A DNA stretch of 64,000 bases. Origin: Actinomadura hallensis. Its GTDB lineage: Bacteria > Actinomycetota > Actinomycetes > Streptosporangiales > Streptosporangiaceae. The DNA is taken from positions 1,426,001 to 1,490,000 of the forward strand of contig NZ_VFPO01000001.1 of NCBI RefSeq assembly GCF_006716765.1, in the 5' to 3' direction. Positions 45,599 to 54,662 of the stretch are shown here, piece by piece. Made by a program: the position numbers and the translations under genes. The notes under the pieces are model-generated. The model made no database searches and was not told the origin of the DNA. It saw only the letters and a list, made by a program, of their open reading frames with translations. How positions within the stretch are numbered: position 1 is the first letter of the stretch; every line of letters starts with the position of its first letter.

Positions 45599-46029
45599 AC
45601 AGCAGACACCGGTTGATCGGCGGCGCGCTCGCCGCGGTCCTGATGGTCCCGGCGCTCGGGGCGTGCGGCAACGCGCAGCGCAACTGGATCTCCGACCGCT
45701 ACTCCAAGGTCGGATCGGACACCTACCGGTCCCCGAAGGCGCCGCCGGTGGTGGCCACGGAGATCGGCCGCAAGTTCCGGCCGATCGACCGGGTGGACAG
45801 CATGGCGACCCGGGGCCCGGCGGGCGGGATCTTCCTGCGGTACCCGAAGCTGGTCGTCGGCGTCCTGCCGGACGGGACGGGCAGCCGGATCACCGTCGAC
45901 AGCCCCCGGCGCGGCTACAGCCGCTACTACTCCCACGTCGGCGGGGTCTGGATGCGCCCGGGAAGCAACGGATGGACCAGCAGCGGCGCGGCGTCGTTCC
46001 GCGGCGGCGGACCGGGGTCGGGCAAATGA
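45595..46029 (+). CDS. DUF4247 lipoprotein
   Basis: A 144-residue lipoprotein: lipobox LGACG at the end of the signal (MVPALGAC), then a DUF4247-like region with WISDRYSKVGSDTYRSPKAP, GIFLRYPKLVVGVLP and RGYSRYYSHVGGVW, ending in a Gly/Ser tail. It resembles the protein at 46491-46901, so the cluster holds two related copies around the DUF350 gene. Likely surface-exposed and membrane-attached. Confidence 0.75.
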   Translation: MNSRHRLIGGALAAVLMVPALGACGNAQRNWISDRYSKVGSDTYRSPKAPPVVATEIGRKFRPIDRVDSMATRGPAGGIFLRYPKLVVGVLPDGTGSRITVDSPRRGYSRYYSHVGGVWMRPGSNGWTSSGAASFRGGGPGSGK

Positions 46030-46039
46030 GGAGCGACAA

Positions 46040-46480
46040 GTGAACGACGGCATGCTCAACGAGATCGGCGCGACCTTCGCCTACGGGGCGGTCGGCATCG
46101 CGCTGATGGCGGTCGGCTACCTGGTGGTGGAGCTGATGACGCCCGGCAGGCTCAGCAAGCAGATCTGGACCGACGGCAACAAGGGCGCCGCCCTGCTGCT
46201 GGCGGTCAAGCTGTTCAGCGTCGGCGTCATCGTCACCACGGCGATCGTCACCAGCGACGACGATCTCGGCGCGGGCCTGATCGACACCGCGGTGTTCGGC
46301 GGCATCGGCATCCTGCTGATGGTGATCGCGTTCCTGCTGCTGGACGTGACGACCCCCGGCAGGCTCGGCGCGACGCTCGTGGACGAGGGCGGCGCCGGCA
46401 CCAAGATCCACCCCGCGGGCTGGGTTGTGGCCGCCGCCGACCTGGGCCTCGCCGCGATCGTCGCCGGGGCGGTCTCCTGA
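46040..46480 (+). CDS. DUF350 membrane protein
   Basis: A 146-residue integral membrane protein made of two similar halves, each about two helices (YGAVGIALMAVGYLVVELMTPG, then VFGGIGILLMVIAFLLLDVTTPG). The repeated helix-TPGRL motif is typical of DUF350. Start GTG 46040. The family recurs with spermidine synthase and stress-type genes; its function is unknown. Confidence 0.82.
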   Translation: MNDGMLNEIGATFAYGAVGIALMAVGYLVVELMTPGRLSKQIWTDGNKGAALLLAVKLFSVGVIVTTAIVTSDDDLGAGLIDTAVFGGIGILLMVIAFLLLDVTTPGRLGATLVDEGGAGTKIHPAGWVVAAADLGLAAIVAGAVS

Positions 46481-46490
46481 GGCGCGCGGC

Positions 46491-46901
46491 ATGAGGACAC
46501 CGCTGATCGGGGCGGGACTGCTGGCCTCGCTCGGCACGGCGATCCTGCTGATCGCGTTGTTCGCGGGCAAGACCTCGCCCCGCGGCCACATCGACGGGAA
46601 CTACCGCAAGGTGGCGGCGGGGACGTACGCGTCGCCGAAGACGCCGCTGAGGGTGGCGGGCGAGATCGTCGGCAAGCACCCGACGAAGGAGCGGGTGTAC
46701 ACGCCCAACGGCGTCTACCTGCGCTACCACGACGCGGTCGTCGGCATCGTGCCCGTCGCCGGCGGCGGTTCCCGGATCACCGTCGACACCCCGGAGCGCG
46801 GGTACGCCCGCTACCACTCCGCCGTCGGCGGGGACTGGGGCGGTCCCGGCGGCAGGGCGGCGTTCTTCCGCGGCGGGGGTCCCGGAGGAGGAGGGAAATG
46901 A
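46491..46901 (+). CDS. DUF4247-like membrane protein
   Basis: A 136-residue protein with one N-terminal membrane helix ([20 protein letters not shown]) instead of a lipobox, then the same pattern as the lipoprotein at 45595: [34 protein letters not shown] and [12 protein letters not shown]. It ends in a Gly-rich tail. The stop overlaps the next start by 4 bases. Probably a paralogue from tandem duplication around DUF350. Confidence 0.72.
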   Translation: MRTPLIGAGLLASLGTAILLIALFAGKTSPRGHIDGNYRKVAAGTYASPKTPLRVAGEIVGKHPTKERVYTPNGVYLRYHDAVVGIVPVAGGGSRITVDTPERGYARYHSAVGGDWGGPGGRAAFFRGGGPGGGGK

Positions 46902-48055
46902 GCGGGGGCGGCGCGCCCGGTCCGCCGTGGAGCCCCGGTGGCCCGAACGGCCCCGGCACACCGGGTGGTCACGGCGTCCCAGGCGGTCCCGGTTCACCGG
47001 GCGGTCCCGGCACACCGGGTGGTCACGGTGTCCCGGGCGGCCCCGGTTCCCCAGGCGGGCCCGGCGGCCCGAGCGGTCCAGCACGGAAGCCGGCGCGGAA
47101 GTCGGCGGCGCCCACCGCGCGCCAGCAGAAGGCCACGAACTGGGGTTGCGGCAGCCTTCTCCTCGTCCTCTTCCTCGGCCCGATCCTGTGGGGCGTCTAC
47201 GAGGAGGGCCTGTTCGACGGTGAGAACCCGAGGACCGCGCCGGTCTTCGGCCCCCGCGAGACCGGGCTGCTGGTCGAGCGGCTGTCGGCGGCCGCCGACG
47301 CGCAGGGCGTCTGCTACGGCTGGGTGATCGACTCCGGGAGGCGGGACCAGGTCAGGACGCCGCAGCCGTCCTACTCGGGGACGTTCACCCCGCACCCGCC
47401 GGCGACCGCGCCGTCCCGGGCGGTGCAGGCCGGGGCGGACGGCGCGCCCGCGGCCGAGCCGGGGACGCGCCCGGTCCCGTCCGGCGCCGGTGCTCCGGCG
47501 CCCGAACCCGAGCCCCCCGCCCCGACGCGGAGCCCGGGTTCCGCGCGGATGGAGCGGGATCTGCGGAAGCTGGACGAGCCGGGCACGGAGTTCGGGTCGA
47601 ACCTCGGCGCGGGCATCGACCCGCGCGAGGCGCCCCAGGCGTGCCCGAAGTGGATGGTCTTCCAAGGCGAGCTCTCGTACTCGTCCGAGGAAGAGACCTG
47701 GACCTGGGGCGTCTTCCACATCAGGACCAACCTCGGCACCGTTTCCGAGGAGCGCTACGAGAAGATGCTCGGGCAGTACCGCGTCGACGACGACATCGAC
47801 GGCCCGAACTCGGCCGCGCGGCTCCGGGACGCGATCGGCGCGCTGCCGCTGCTGGCCGCGGACGCGGGACTGGCCCCGCCGGTTCCCGCGGAGACCGGGC
47901 AGGCGGCGGAGCCGGCGCCCGCGGACGACCGGATCTCCGAACCCGTGCTGACCGCCCGCAACGTCTGGAGCGTGATCGGGATCTTGCTGATCGCGGGCGG
48001 CGTGCTGTGGGTCGCGGTCGCGGGCGTCCGCCGCCTGCGGGGTTCCGGACGATGA
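46898..48055 (+). CDS. Membrane protein with collagen-like N-terminus
   Basis: A 385-residue protein. Residues about 4-60 are Gly-Pro-rich triplets containing two copies of an 18-residue unit; then a basic stretch, a membrane helix ([20 protein letters not shown], about 82-101), a long outer region with Pro-rich and mixed parts, and a C-terminal helix ([22 protein letters not shown]). The N-terminal repeats would be cytoplasmic if both helices span. No family recognised outside this cluster. Both ends overlap neighbouring genes by 4 bases, so it belongs to the polyamine cluster operon. Confidence 0.7.
   Translation: MSGGGAPGPPWSPGGPNGPGTPGGHGVPGGPGSPGGPGTPGGHGVPGGPGSPGGPGGPSGPARKPARKSAAPTARQQKATNWGCGSLLLVLFLGPILWGVYEEGLFDGENPRTAPVFGPRETGLLVERLSAAADAQGVCYGWVIDSGRRDQVRTPQPSYSGTFTPHPPATAPSRAVQAGADGAPAAEPGTRPVPSGAGAPAPEPEPPAPTRSPGSARMERDLRKLDEPGTEFGSNLGAGIDPREAPQACPKWMVFQGELSYSSEEETWTWGVFHIRTNLGTVSEERYEKMLGQYRVDDDIDGPNSAARLRDAIGALPLLAADAGLAPPVPAETGQAAEPAPADDRISEPVLTARNVWSVIGILLIAGGVLWVAVAGVRRLRGSGR
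46955..47062 (+). repeat. Two 54-bp direct repeats encoding collagen-like units
   Basis: The block beginning GGCACACCGGGTGGTCACGG recurs 54 bases apart (46955 and 47009) with a few silent changes, encoding [18 protein letters not shown] twice. The silent changes show the repeat is maintained at protein level. Confidence 0.8.
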
Positions 48056-49659
48056 GCGAGGACACGGCCGTGCGGGCGGAGCGGGACGGCTCCGCCGAGG
48101 CGGCTCCCGTCTCGCTGAGCATCCCGGCGCGGGTCGCGCGCGCCCTGGTGCTGGCGGCCGTGTTCACCTGCGCGGCGTGCGGGCTGGTGTACGAGCTGGC
48201 GCTGGTCGCGCTCGGCAGCTACCTGATGGGCAACTCCGTCACGCAGGCGTCGATCGTGCTGTCGGTCATGGTCTTCGCGATGGGGGTCGGGTCGCTGCTG
48301 GCCAAGCCGCTGCGGCGCTGGCCGGTGGCGGCGTTCGCGGTCGTGGAGGCCGCCCTCGCGGTGGTCGGCGGGCTGTCGGTGCTGGCGCTGTACGCGGCGT
48401 TCGCGTGGCTCAACCTGTACAACCCGGTGCTGATCGTGGTGGCGTTCCTGGTCGGGGCGCTGATCGGCGCGGAGCTGCCGCTGCTGATGACGCTGCTGCA
48501 GCGGATAAGGCGGCAGGAGGCGGGCGCCGCGGTCGCCGACCTGTTCGCCGCCGACTACGTGGGCGCGCTGATCGGCGGGCTGGCCTTCCCGTTCCTGCTG
48601 CTGCCGCTGTTCGGGCACATCAGGGGCGCGCTGCTGGTCGGCGCGGTCAACGTGGTGGCCGGGATGGCGGTGGTCCTGTGGCTGTTCCGCCGGGAGCTGG
48701 GCCGCGGCGTCCAGGCGGCGCTGTGGTCGACGATGGCGGCGGTGCTGCTCGTCCTCGGCGGGACGTACGCGCTGGCCGACCGGTTCGAGGTGTCGGCCCG
48801 CCAGGTTCTGTACCGCGACCCGATCGTGCTGTCGCAGCGGACCCCGTACCAGGAGATCGTCATCACCCGGCAGGTGTCGCTGTCGGGCCGGCCGGACATG
48901 AGGCTGTTCCTGAACGGCGACCTCCAGTTCTCGTCCGTGGACGAGTACCGGTACCACGAGTCGCTCGTCCACCCGATCATGTCCGGCCCCCACGGCAGGG
49001 TGCTGATCCTCGGCGGCGGGGACGGTCTCGCGCTGCGGGAGGTGCTGCGCTACGACGGCGTGCGGAGCGCGACGCTCGTCGAGCTGGACCCGGAGGTGCT
49101 GCGCCTGGCCCGCACCTACGGGCCGCTGGCGTCCCTCAACGAGCGCGCCTTCGAGGACCCGCGGGTCAGGACCGTCGAGGCCGACGCGTTCACGTGGCTG
49201 CGCGGCCTGAACGAGCAGTTCGACGCCGTCATCGTGGACATGCCCGACCCGGACGACGTCGCCACCGCCAAGCTGTACTCGGTCGAGTTCTACGGGATGG
49301 TGAAGCGGATCCTCGCGCCGGGCGGCCGGATGGTCGTCCAGGCGGGCTCGCCGTACTTCGCCCCGAAGTCGTTCTGGAGCATCGAGAAGTCCGTCGCCGC
49401 CGCCGGTCTGGCGACGGTCCCGTACCACGTGGACGTGCCGAGCTTCGGCGACTGGGGGTTCGTCCTGTCGGCGCCGACGGAGGAGCCGCCCGCGCTCAGG
49501 CTCGCGTCCGATCTCCCCGAGCTCCGTTTCATGGACGAGGCCCTTCTTCAGGCGGCGACGGTCTTTCCCAAGGACCGCCGGTCCCGCGACGTGGAGGTCA
49601 ACACTCTGACCCACCCGCACCTGGTGCGATATCAGGAGCAGGAGTGGAAGGACGTCTGA
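48052..49659 (+). CDS. Membrane-bound spermidine synthase-like protein
   Basis: A 535-residue protein with an N-terminal membrane domain of about seven helices (about 28-255) and a C-terminal polyamine aminopropyltransferase domain. The latter has [16 protein letters not shown] (SAM-type binding), [12 protein letters not shown] and [19 protein letters not shown], in which the catalytic Asp lies. It would transfer aminopropyl groups from decarboxylated SAM to putrescine or a related amine. The start ATG 48052 overlaps the previous stop (ATGA). It is the last gene of the seven-gene cluster; its stop is 4 bases from the converging MerR gene. Confidence 0.88.
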   Translation: MSEDTAVRAERDGSAEAAPVSLSIPARVARALVLAAVFTCAACGLVYELALVALGSYLMGNSVTQASIVLSVMVFAMGVGSLLAKPLRRWPVAAFAVVEAALAVVGGLSVLALYAAFAWLNLYNPVLIVVAFLVGALIGAELPLLMTLLQRIRRQEAGAAVADLFAADYVGALIGGLAFPFLLLPLFGHIRGALLVGAVNVVAGMAVVLWLFRRELGRGVQAALWSTMAAVLLVLGGTYALADRFEVSARQVLYRDPIVLSQRTPYQEIVITRQVSLSGRPDMRLFLNGDLQFSSVDEYRYHESLVHPIMSGPHGRVLILGGGDGLALREVLRYDGVRSATLVELDPEVLRLARTYGPLASLNERAFEDPRVRTVEADAFTWLRGLNEQFDAVIVDMPDPDDVATAKLYSVEFYGMVKRILAPGGRMVVQAGSPYFAPKSFWSIEKSVAAAGLATVPYHVDVPSFGDWGFVLSAPTEEPPALRLASDLPELRFMDEALLQAATVFPKDRRSRDVEVNTLTHPHLVRYQEQEWKDV

Positions 49660-49663
49660 GCGC

Positions 49664-50392
49664 TCAGTCCGGCACCGAACGCCGTATGGCCTTGTCGACC
49701 GCCCGCTGGAACGACGCGACCACCGACTGGATCATCAGGGGCTTGAGCCGCCCGGCCATCTCCATGAGCCGCTCGCGCTCCTCGGGGGCGCGTCCGCCCT
49801 CCCGATAGGGGCGGACGACGGTGTCCTGGAAGACCTGCTGGAGCTCGGCGGCCAGCGCGGTCGTGTGCCGGTCGACGGCCTCGTGGGAGGCGACCAGCGT
49901 GTCCAGCGGCAGCGGCAGCGCGGCCAGCTCGGCGGAGACGCCGAGCAGCGCGGGGCTCACGACCCGCACCCGCTCCACCCTCGCCCCGTCCCGTGAGCGG
50001 CCTTCCGGGAGGGGTTCGATGACGCCGAGGGCCTCCAGGCGTTCGAGCATGTCGTCGTCGAGGTGCCGTCCGGCGCGCCGGTCCAGCTCGTCGCGGTCGA
50101 GGTCCTCGGGGCGTTCGGGCGCCCAGGGCGACAGCAGCGCGCGCTGGAGCGCGAGGTCCTCGGCCGGGGCGTCCAGCGGGATCTTCTTCAGGTGCTTCTC
50201 GATCGCGGCGAGGGTGAGGCCGAGCGACTGCAGCTCCCGGACGAGTTCCAGCCGCGCGAGGTGGACGGCGCCGTACAGGCCCGTCCTGCCGCGCAGCCTC
50301 GGGGGCGGAAGCAGGCCGCGCCCGGCGTAGAACCGCACGGTCCGGACGGTGACTCCGGCGCGGGAGGCCAGCTCGTCCACGGTCAGTTCCAT
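49664..50392 (-). CDS. MerR-family transcriptional regulator
   Basis: A 242-residue regulator: winged helix-turn-helix (LTVDELASRAGVTVRTVRFY, GLLPPPRLRGRTGLYG), a dimerising coiled-coil (about 45-75), and a long C-terminal domain of unknown ligand. ATG 50392 has AGGAGG 4 bases upstream of GATG. It is divergent from the acyl-CoA dehydrogenase gene, and a 23-bp near-perfect palindrome lies between them, so it likely controls both. Confidence 0.88.
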   Translation of the reverse strand: MELTVDELASRAGVTVRTVRFYAGRGLLPPPRLRGRTGLYGAVHLARLELVRELQSLGLTLAAIEKHLKKIPLDAPAEDLALQRALLSPWAPERPEDLDRDELDRRAGRHLDDDMLERLEALGVIEPLPEGRSRDGARVERVRVVSPALLGVSAELAALPLPLDTLVASHEAVDRHTTALAAELQQVFQDTVVRPYREGGRAPEERERLMEMAGRLKPLMIQSVVASFQRAVDKAIRRSVPD

Positions 50393-50404
50393 CCCGCCTC
50401 CTGT

Positions 50405-50427
50405 ATGTGACAGTGCCAGTGTTACAT
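50405..50427. promoter_or_regulatory. 23-bp operator between MerR and acyl-CoA dehydrogenase genes
   Basis: The left half ATGTnACAnTG mirrors the right half CAnTGTnACAT around one central base; mismatches fall only at the n positions. It ends in TACATT, which could be the -10 of the dehydrogenase gene, so binding would control the promoter. Confidence 0.65.
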
Positions 50428-50468
50428 TAATGCTGTATCAGCGAGCACTTACCGAGGGAGACCGCCGG

Positions 50469-51611
50469 ATGGGACGGGATATCTACACCGAGGAGCACGA
50501 GGCGTTCCGCGACATGGTGCGCTCCTTCATCGAGAAGGAGATCGCCCCTCACCACGAGCAGTGGGAGAAGGACGGGATCGTCTCGCGTGAGGTGTGGCTG
50601 GCCGCCGGCCGCCAGGGCCTGCTCGGCATCGACATGCCGGAGGAGTACGGGGGCGGCGGCAACGAAGACTACCGCTACTACGTCATCCTCAACGAGGAGC
50701 TGGCCCGGGCGGGCGTGCACGGGCCCGGCTTCGCGGTGCACAACGACATCAACGGCGGCTACCTGCGGCAGCTCTGCACCGACGAGCAGAAGGCCCGCTG
50801 GTTCCCCGGGTACTGCTCCGGCGAGATCATCACCGCGATCGCGATGACCGAGCCCGCCGCCGGCTCCGACCTGCAGGGCATCAAGACCACCGCGGTCAGG
50901 GAGGGCGACCACTACGTCCTGAACGGCTCGAAGACCTTCATCTCCAACGGCATCCTCGCCGACCTCGTCATCGTCGTCGCCAAGACCGACCCGTCCGCCG
51001 GGGCCAAGGGTGTGAGCCTCCTGGTCGTGGAGCGCGGCATGGAGGGCTTCGAGCGCGGCCGCAACCTGGACAAGGTCGGCATGCACGCGCAGGACACCGC
51101 CGAGCTGTTCTTCGACAACGTCCGCGTCCCCAAGGAGAACCTCCTCGGCGAGGAGGGCATGGGGTTCATCTACCTCATGCAGAACCTCGCCCGCGAGCGC
51201 CTCTCCATCGGCGCCACCGCCCTGGCGGGCGCCGAGACCGCGTTCGAGCAGACCCTCGAGTACTGCAAGACCCGCGAGGCCTTCGGCCGTCCCATCGGCA
51301 AGTTCCAGCACAACCGCTTCACCCTCGCCGAGATGAAGACGGAGCTGACCGTCGCCCGCTCCTTCACGAACGACTGCATCCTCAAGGAGGGCGAGGGCGA
51401 GCTGTCCGCCGAGGAGGCGGCCATGCTCAAGTACTGGAACACCGAACTGCTCAAGCGGGTCGTGGACCGCTGCGTCCAGCTCCACGGCGGCTACGGCTAC
51501 ATGACCGAGTACCCGATCGCCAAGGCGTACCAGGACGCCCGCATCCAGACCATCTTCGGCGGCACCACCGAGATCATGAAGGAGATCATCGGACGTTCCC
51601 TCGGCGTCTGA
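50469..51611 (+). CDS. Acyl-CoA dehydrogenase, long-chain type
   Basis: A 380-residue FadE-type flavoenzyme for the first step of beta-oxidation. FAD/substrate motifs are AIAMTEPAAGSDLQGI and GSKTFISNGILADL, and the C-terminal FAD loop is QLHGGYGYMTEYP. The usual medium-chain base position is Gly (IFGGTTEI), while E256 in ALAGAETAFE matches the alternative base position of long-chain and isovaleryl-CoA dehydrogenases. Start ATG 50469 follows GAGGGAG. It is probably controlled by the divergent MerR protein. Confidence 0.9.
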   Translation: MGRDIYTEEHEAFRDMVRSFIEKEIAPHHEQWEKDGIVSREVWLAAGRQGLLGIDMPEEYGGGGNEDYRYYVILNEELARAGVHGPGFAVHNDINGGYLRQLCTDEQKARWFPGYCSGEIITAIAMTEPAAGSDLQGIKTTAVREGDHYVLNGSKTFISNGILADLVIVVAKTDPSAGAKGVSLLVVERGMEGFERGRNLDKVGMHAQDTAELFFDNVRVPKENLLGEEGMGFIYLMQNLARERLSIGATALAGAETAFEQTLEYCKTREAFGRPIGKFQHNRFTLAEMKTELTVARSFTNDCILKEGEGELSAEEAAMLKYWNTELLKRVVDRCVQLHGGYGYMTEYPIAKAYQDARIQTIFGGTTEIMKEIIGRSLGV

Positions 51612-51618
51612 CCTCCGT

Positions 51619-52254
51619 TCACAGTCTCCGGAGCCCGTCGAGGACCCGCCCGAGGAGCTCCAGCGACGTGCCGCCCTCCCGCAGCCCGTGCACCACGACG
51701 AGACCCTGGTGCGCCATGTCGTCGATGAGGACGCGGGCGACCCCGAGCGGCACGTCCAGCGCCGCCGCGACCTCCGCGACCGAGTGCGGGTCCCGGCACA
51801 GCAGGCAGATCGCCCGCTGCTCCGGCAGCCGGCGGTTCGCCGCCGCGTGCCCGTGCCCGGTCGTGGACACCAGCGCGTGGATCGCCAGGTCCCGCCGGGT
51901 GCGGGTGCGTCCCGACGTCATCACGTACGGGCGCACCGACGGCGGGGGCGGCTCAAGGTCCCGGGACGGGGCCGGTTCCCGCTCGGGCGGCATCGCGTGC
52001 TGCACGTAGAACGGCGCCGGTTCGCGCCGCGGCCGCGTGCCCTCCGGATACCGCGCGGCCGGCCGCGCCGATGCCCGCCCGGCCGCGGAGCGGGGACTGT
52101 CGGGCTCCCCGCTCTCGTCCGCCGCGGCGCGGCCCTCATGCCTGCCGCGCCGCTTGGCGGGGGCCTCCTTCGGGACGAAGCCGTTGTCCGCCCATTCGCG
52201 ATAGCTCTTCCAGCCCCCGTAGAGAAGCGGCCAACCCTCTTTCACCGTCGCCAT
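51619..52254 (-). CDS. DUF742 domain protein
   Basis: A 211-residue protein. The first 100 residues are charged and Pro-rich; the DUF742 winged-helix-like domain follows (VRPYVMTSGRTRTRRDLAIH, RAICLLCRDPHSVAEVAAAL, GVARVLIDDMAHQGLVVVH). DUF742 proteins are usually one part of the conservon set with a sensor kinase, a roadblock protein and a small GTPase; none of these is nearby. ATG 52254 is preceded by AAGGAGG. A consensus-like promoter lies about 225 bases upstream. Confidence 0.85.
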   Translation of the reverse strand: MATVKEGWPLLYGGWKSYREWADNGFVPKEAPAKRRGRHEGRAAADESGEPDSPRSAAGRASARPAARYPEGTRPRREPAPFYVQHAMPPEREPAPSRDLEPPPPSVRPYVMTSGRTRTRRDLAIHALVSTTGHGHAAANRRLPEQRAICLLCRDPHSVAEVAAALDVPLGVARVLIDDMAHQGLVVVHGLREGGTSLELLGRVLDGLRRL

Positions 52255-52485
52255 GACCGGCTCGCCCTCCTTGTGCGCCGTTGCCGTCCGCGCTCTCCCG
52301 GGAGGCCGTTCGCGGGGGAACGCGCGTAGCCGCGGGCGCCGTGGCGACGCCCGCGGATCGTTCGTGGCGGGGGGCCGGCCGCGCGGGGTTCCCGCGTCGT
52401 GGCCGTCGTGCACCGCCGGCGCGCGGTGCGGCCGGCGGCCCGTGCGGGGTGTGGATTTGTTGGTGTTCCAGGCTTGAGTTACCTG

Positions 52486-52514
52486 TTTTTACGCCCGAAC
52501 GTGTGGCCAGTCAA
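52486..52514 (-). promoter_or_regulatory. Sigma-70-like promoter with long leader upstream of DUF742 gene
   Basis: On the minus strand, TTGACT (52514-52509), a 17-base spacer, and TAAAAA (52491-52486). It is the most consensus-like promoter in the window. Transcription from about 52479 would give a 225-base leader before the DUF742 start. Confidence 0.6.
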
Positions 52515-52537
52515 GGGATACGGGTGGGTGAAGGTCC

Positions 52538-53194
52538 TCAGGCGCGTTCGGCGAGCCGCTCGACCTTGGCGATGGGGCCGGCGACGAGGATGACGTCCCC
52601 GTACTGCAGGACGGTGTCGGGCGTGGCGTAGGTGAACTGCTCGCCGACCGACTTCACGGACACCACCGTCACGCCGTACTTGGACCTCAGACGAGTCTCG
52701 CCCAAGGGGACGCCGACGAGCTCCCTGGGCGGACGGGTCTTCACCAGCGCGAAGTCCTCGTCCACCTCCACGTAGTCGAGCATCCGGCCGCCGACCAGGT
52801 GGGCGACCCGCTCGCCCATGTCGTGCTCGGGCAGCACGATGTGGTGGGCGCCGATCCGCTCCAGGATGCGCTTGTGCTGGTGGGTGACGGCCTTGGCCCA
52901 GATCTCCTCGATCTCCAGCTCCGCCAGCAGCGAGGTCGTGAGGATGCTGGCCTCCAGGTCGCCGCCGATCGCGACCACGGCCCGGTAGAACTCGTCCACC
53001 CCGAGCTCGCGGAGCGCGTCGATGTCGGTGGCGTCGGCGGTGATGACGTGCGTCAGCCGTCCCGCCAGCGCCTGCACGACCTTCGGGCGGTTGTCGATGG
53101 CGAGCACCTCGGTGCCGCGCCGGGCCAGCTCCAGCGCCAGCGCCGAGCCGAACCGGCCGAGGCCGATCACCACGACGGGAAGGTTCTCAGCCAA
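52538..53194 (-). CDS. Potassium uptake regulator KtrA/TrkA-like
   Basis: A 218-residue RCK protein: an N-terminal NAD-binding Rossmann domain (VVVIGLGRFGSALALELARRG) and a C-terminal TrkA-C domain (about 140-218). It forms the cytoplasmic gating ring of a Ktr-type potassium channel. The C-terminal domain is the type that binds c-di-AMP in several bacteria. Its start overlaps the end of the channel gene by 8 bases. Confidence 0.88.
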   Translation of the reverse strand: MAENLPVVVIGLGRFGSALALELARRGTEVLAIDNRPKVVQALAGRLTHVITADATDIDALRELGVDEFYRAVVAIGGDLEASILTTSLLAELEIEEIWAKAVTHQHKRILERIGAHHIVLPEHDMGERVAHLVGGRMLDYVEVDEDFALVKTRPPRELVGVPLGETRLRSKYGVTVVSVKSVGEQFTYATPDTVLQYGDVILVAGPIAKVERLAERA

Positions 53195-54599
53195 CGATCG
53201 GCCTTTCCACGGGGAGTTCGTAGCGGCGGGTCCGCTCGCGGAGGGCGAGCGCGGTGGCGAGGGTGAGCGGGCCGATGCGCCCGACGAACATCAGCGCGAT
53301 GAGCAGCAGCTGCCCCGCCTGCGGAAGCCCGGCGGTGATGCCCGTGGACAGGCCCACGGTCCCGAACGCCGACACGACCTCGAACAGCACGCGGTCCAGC
53401 GTATGGGAGGTCATGACCAGCAGGGCGAACGTCCCGCCGGTCACCATGGCGATGCCCAGCAGCACGATCGAGATCGCCTGGCGCGCGGTGCCCTCCGGCA
53501 GCCGCCGGTGCCCGACGTTCACGTGCTCCTCCCCGCGCATCTCGGCCCACAGCACGAAGGCGAGCAGCCCGAACGTGGTGACCTTGATGCCCCCGGCGGT
53601 CCCGGCGCTGCCGCCGCCGATGAACATCAGCACGTCGGTGACCAGCCAGCTCTCCGTGCGCATCTCGGACACGTCGATCGCGTTGAGCCCCCCGCTGCGC
53701 GGCATCACCGCCATCATGAACCCGACCGGCAGCCGGTCGGACTCGCGGAGACCGCCGAGGGTGCCCGGATTGTTCCACTCGGCGGCCGACAGCACCAGCG
53801 TCCCGCCCGCCAGCAGCACCGCCGTCGCGGCCAGCGTGACGCGCGTCAGCACCGACCAGCCGCGCGGCCGCCGCCACCGCCGGGCCAGCTCGAACACCAC
53901 CGGGAAGCCGAGCCCGCCGACGATGACCGCCGCGCTGACCGACAGGATGATCCACGGATCCTCCGCGAACCGGACGAGGCCGTCCGGCCACAGCGTGAAC
54001 CCGGCGTTGTTGAACGACGAGACCCCGTGGAACACCCCCAGGTACGCGGCGCGGCCGGGGGGCTCGCCGTAGGCCGCGACGAACCGGCCGGTGAGCACCG
54101 CCGCCACCACGGCCTCGGACGCCAGGGTGAACACCACCACCCGCCGGACGACCCGGCGCACGTCCGCCGGCCGCAGGGTCTTCGTCTCCACCTGCGCCGC
54201 CAGCCGCGCCCGCAGCCCCAGCCGTCCCGACAGCAGGATCGCGAACAGGGTCGCGAGCGTCATCAGCCCCAGCCCGCCGACCTGCACCAGGCCGAGGATG
54301 ACGAGCTCCCCGAACGTCGACCAGCGCTCGCCGACGTCGCTCAGGACGAGCCCGGTCACGCACACCGCCGACGTGGCGGTGAACAGCGCCTCCACCGGCG
54401 ACGCCGACCCGTCGTCCGCCGTCGCCGCGGGCAGGGACAGCAGCAGCGCGCCGGTGACGATCGTGACCAGGAACCCGGTGACCACGACCTGCGCCGGATG
54501 GTGGAACCGCTCCAGCAGAGCGGCCCCCCACGGCCTCGACCATCGTCCCCGGAACAGCGTGCACCCCCAGATCAGCAACCGACCCGGAAATACCACCAC
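53187..54599 (-). CDS. Potassium channel subunit KtrB/TrkH-like
   Basis: A 470-residue membrane protein of the TrkH/KtrB family with four M1-P-M2-like repeats. Selectivity-filter-type glycines are seen in TATSAVCVTGLVL, FHGVSSFNNAGFTL, GGGSAGTAGGIKVT and VVSAFGTVGLSTGITAG. The start is uncertain because the first 30 residues are poorly conserved. Paired with the RCK subunit in an 8-base overlapping operon, it takes up potassium, probably with sodium. Confidence 0.88.
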   Translation of the reverse strand: MVVFPGRLLIWGCTLFRGRWSRPWGAALLERFHHPAQVVVTGFLVTIVTGALLLSLPAATADDGSASPVEALFTATSAVCVTGLVLSDVGERWSTFGELVILGLVQVGGLGLMTLATLFAILLSGRLGLRARLAAQVETKTLRPADVRRVVRRVVVFTLASEAVVAAVLTGRFVAAYGEPPGRAAYLGVFHGVSSFNNAGFTLWPDGLVRFAEDPWIILSVSAAVIVGGLGFPVVFELARRWRRPRGWSVLTRVTLAATAVLLAGGTLVLSAAEWNNPGTLGGLRESDRLPVGFMMAVMPRSGGLNAIDVSEMRTESWLVTDVLMFIGGGSAGTAGGIKVTTFGLLAFVLWAEMRGEEHVNVGHRRLPEGTARQAISIVLLGIAMVTGGTFALLVMTSHTLDRVLFEVVSAFGTVGLSTGITAGLPQAGQLLLIALMFVGRIGPLTLATALALRERTRRYELPVERPIVG

Positions 54600-54662
54600 A
54601 CATGGACGCGGCCTGGTCGCGCTCCCTCAGAAGACCCGCGGGCCGTCCCCAGGGAGGACACC

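Noticed and set aside
46955..47062. Direct repeats considered as a CRISPR array
   Set aside because: The repeats are contiguous, in frame, and encode collagen-like triplets with silent changes; there are no spacers or cas genes.
54600..54662. c-di-AMP riboswitch upstream of the potassium transporter genes
   Set aside because: The gap is only 63 bases and shows none of the conserved ydaO-type elements.
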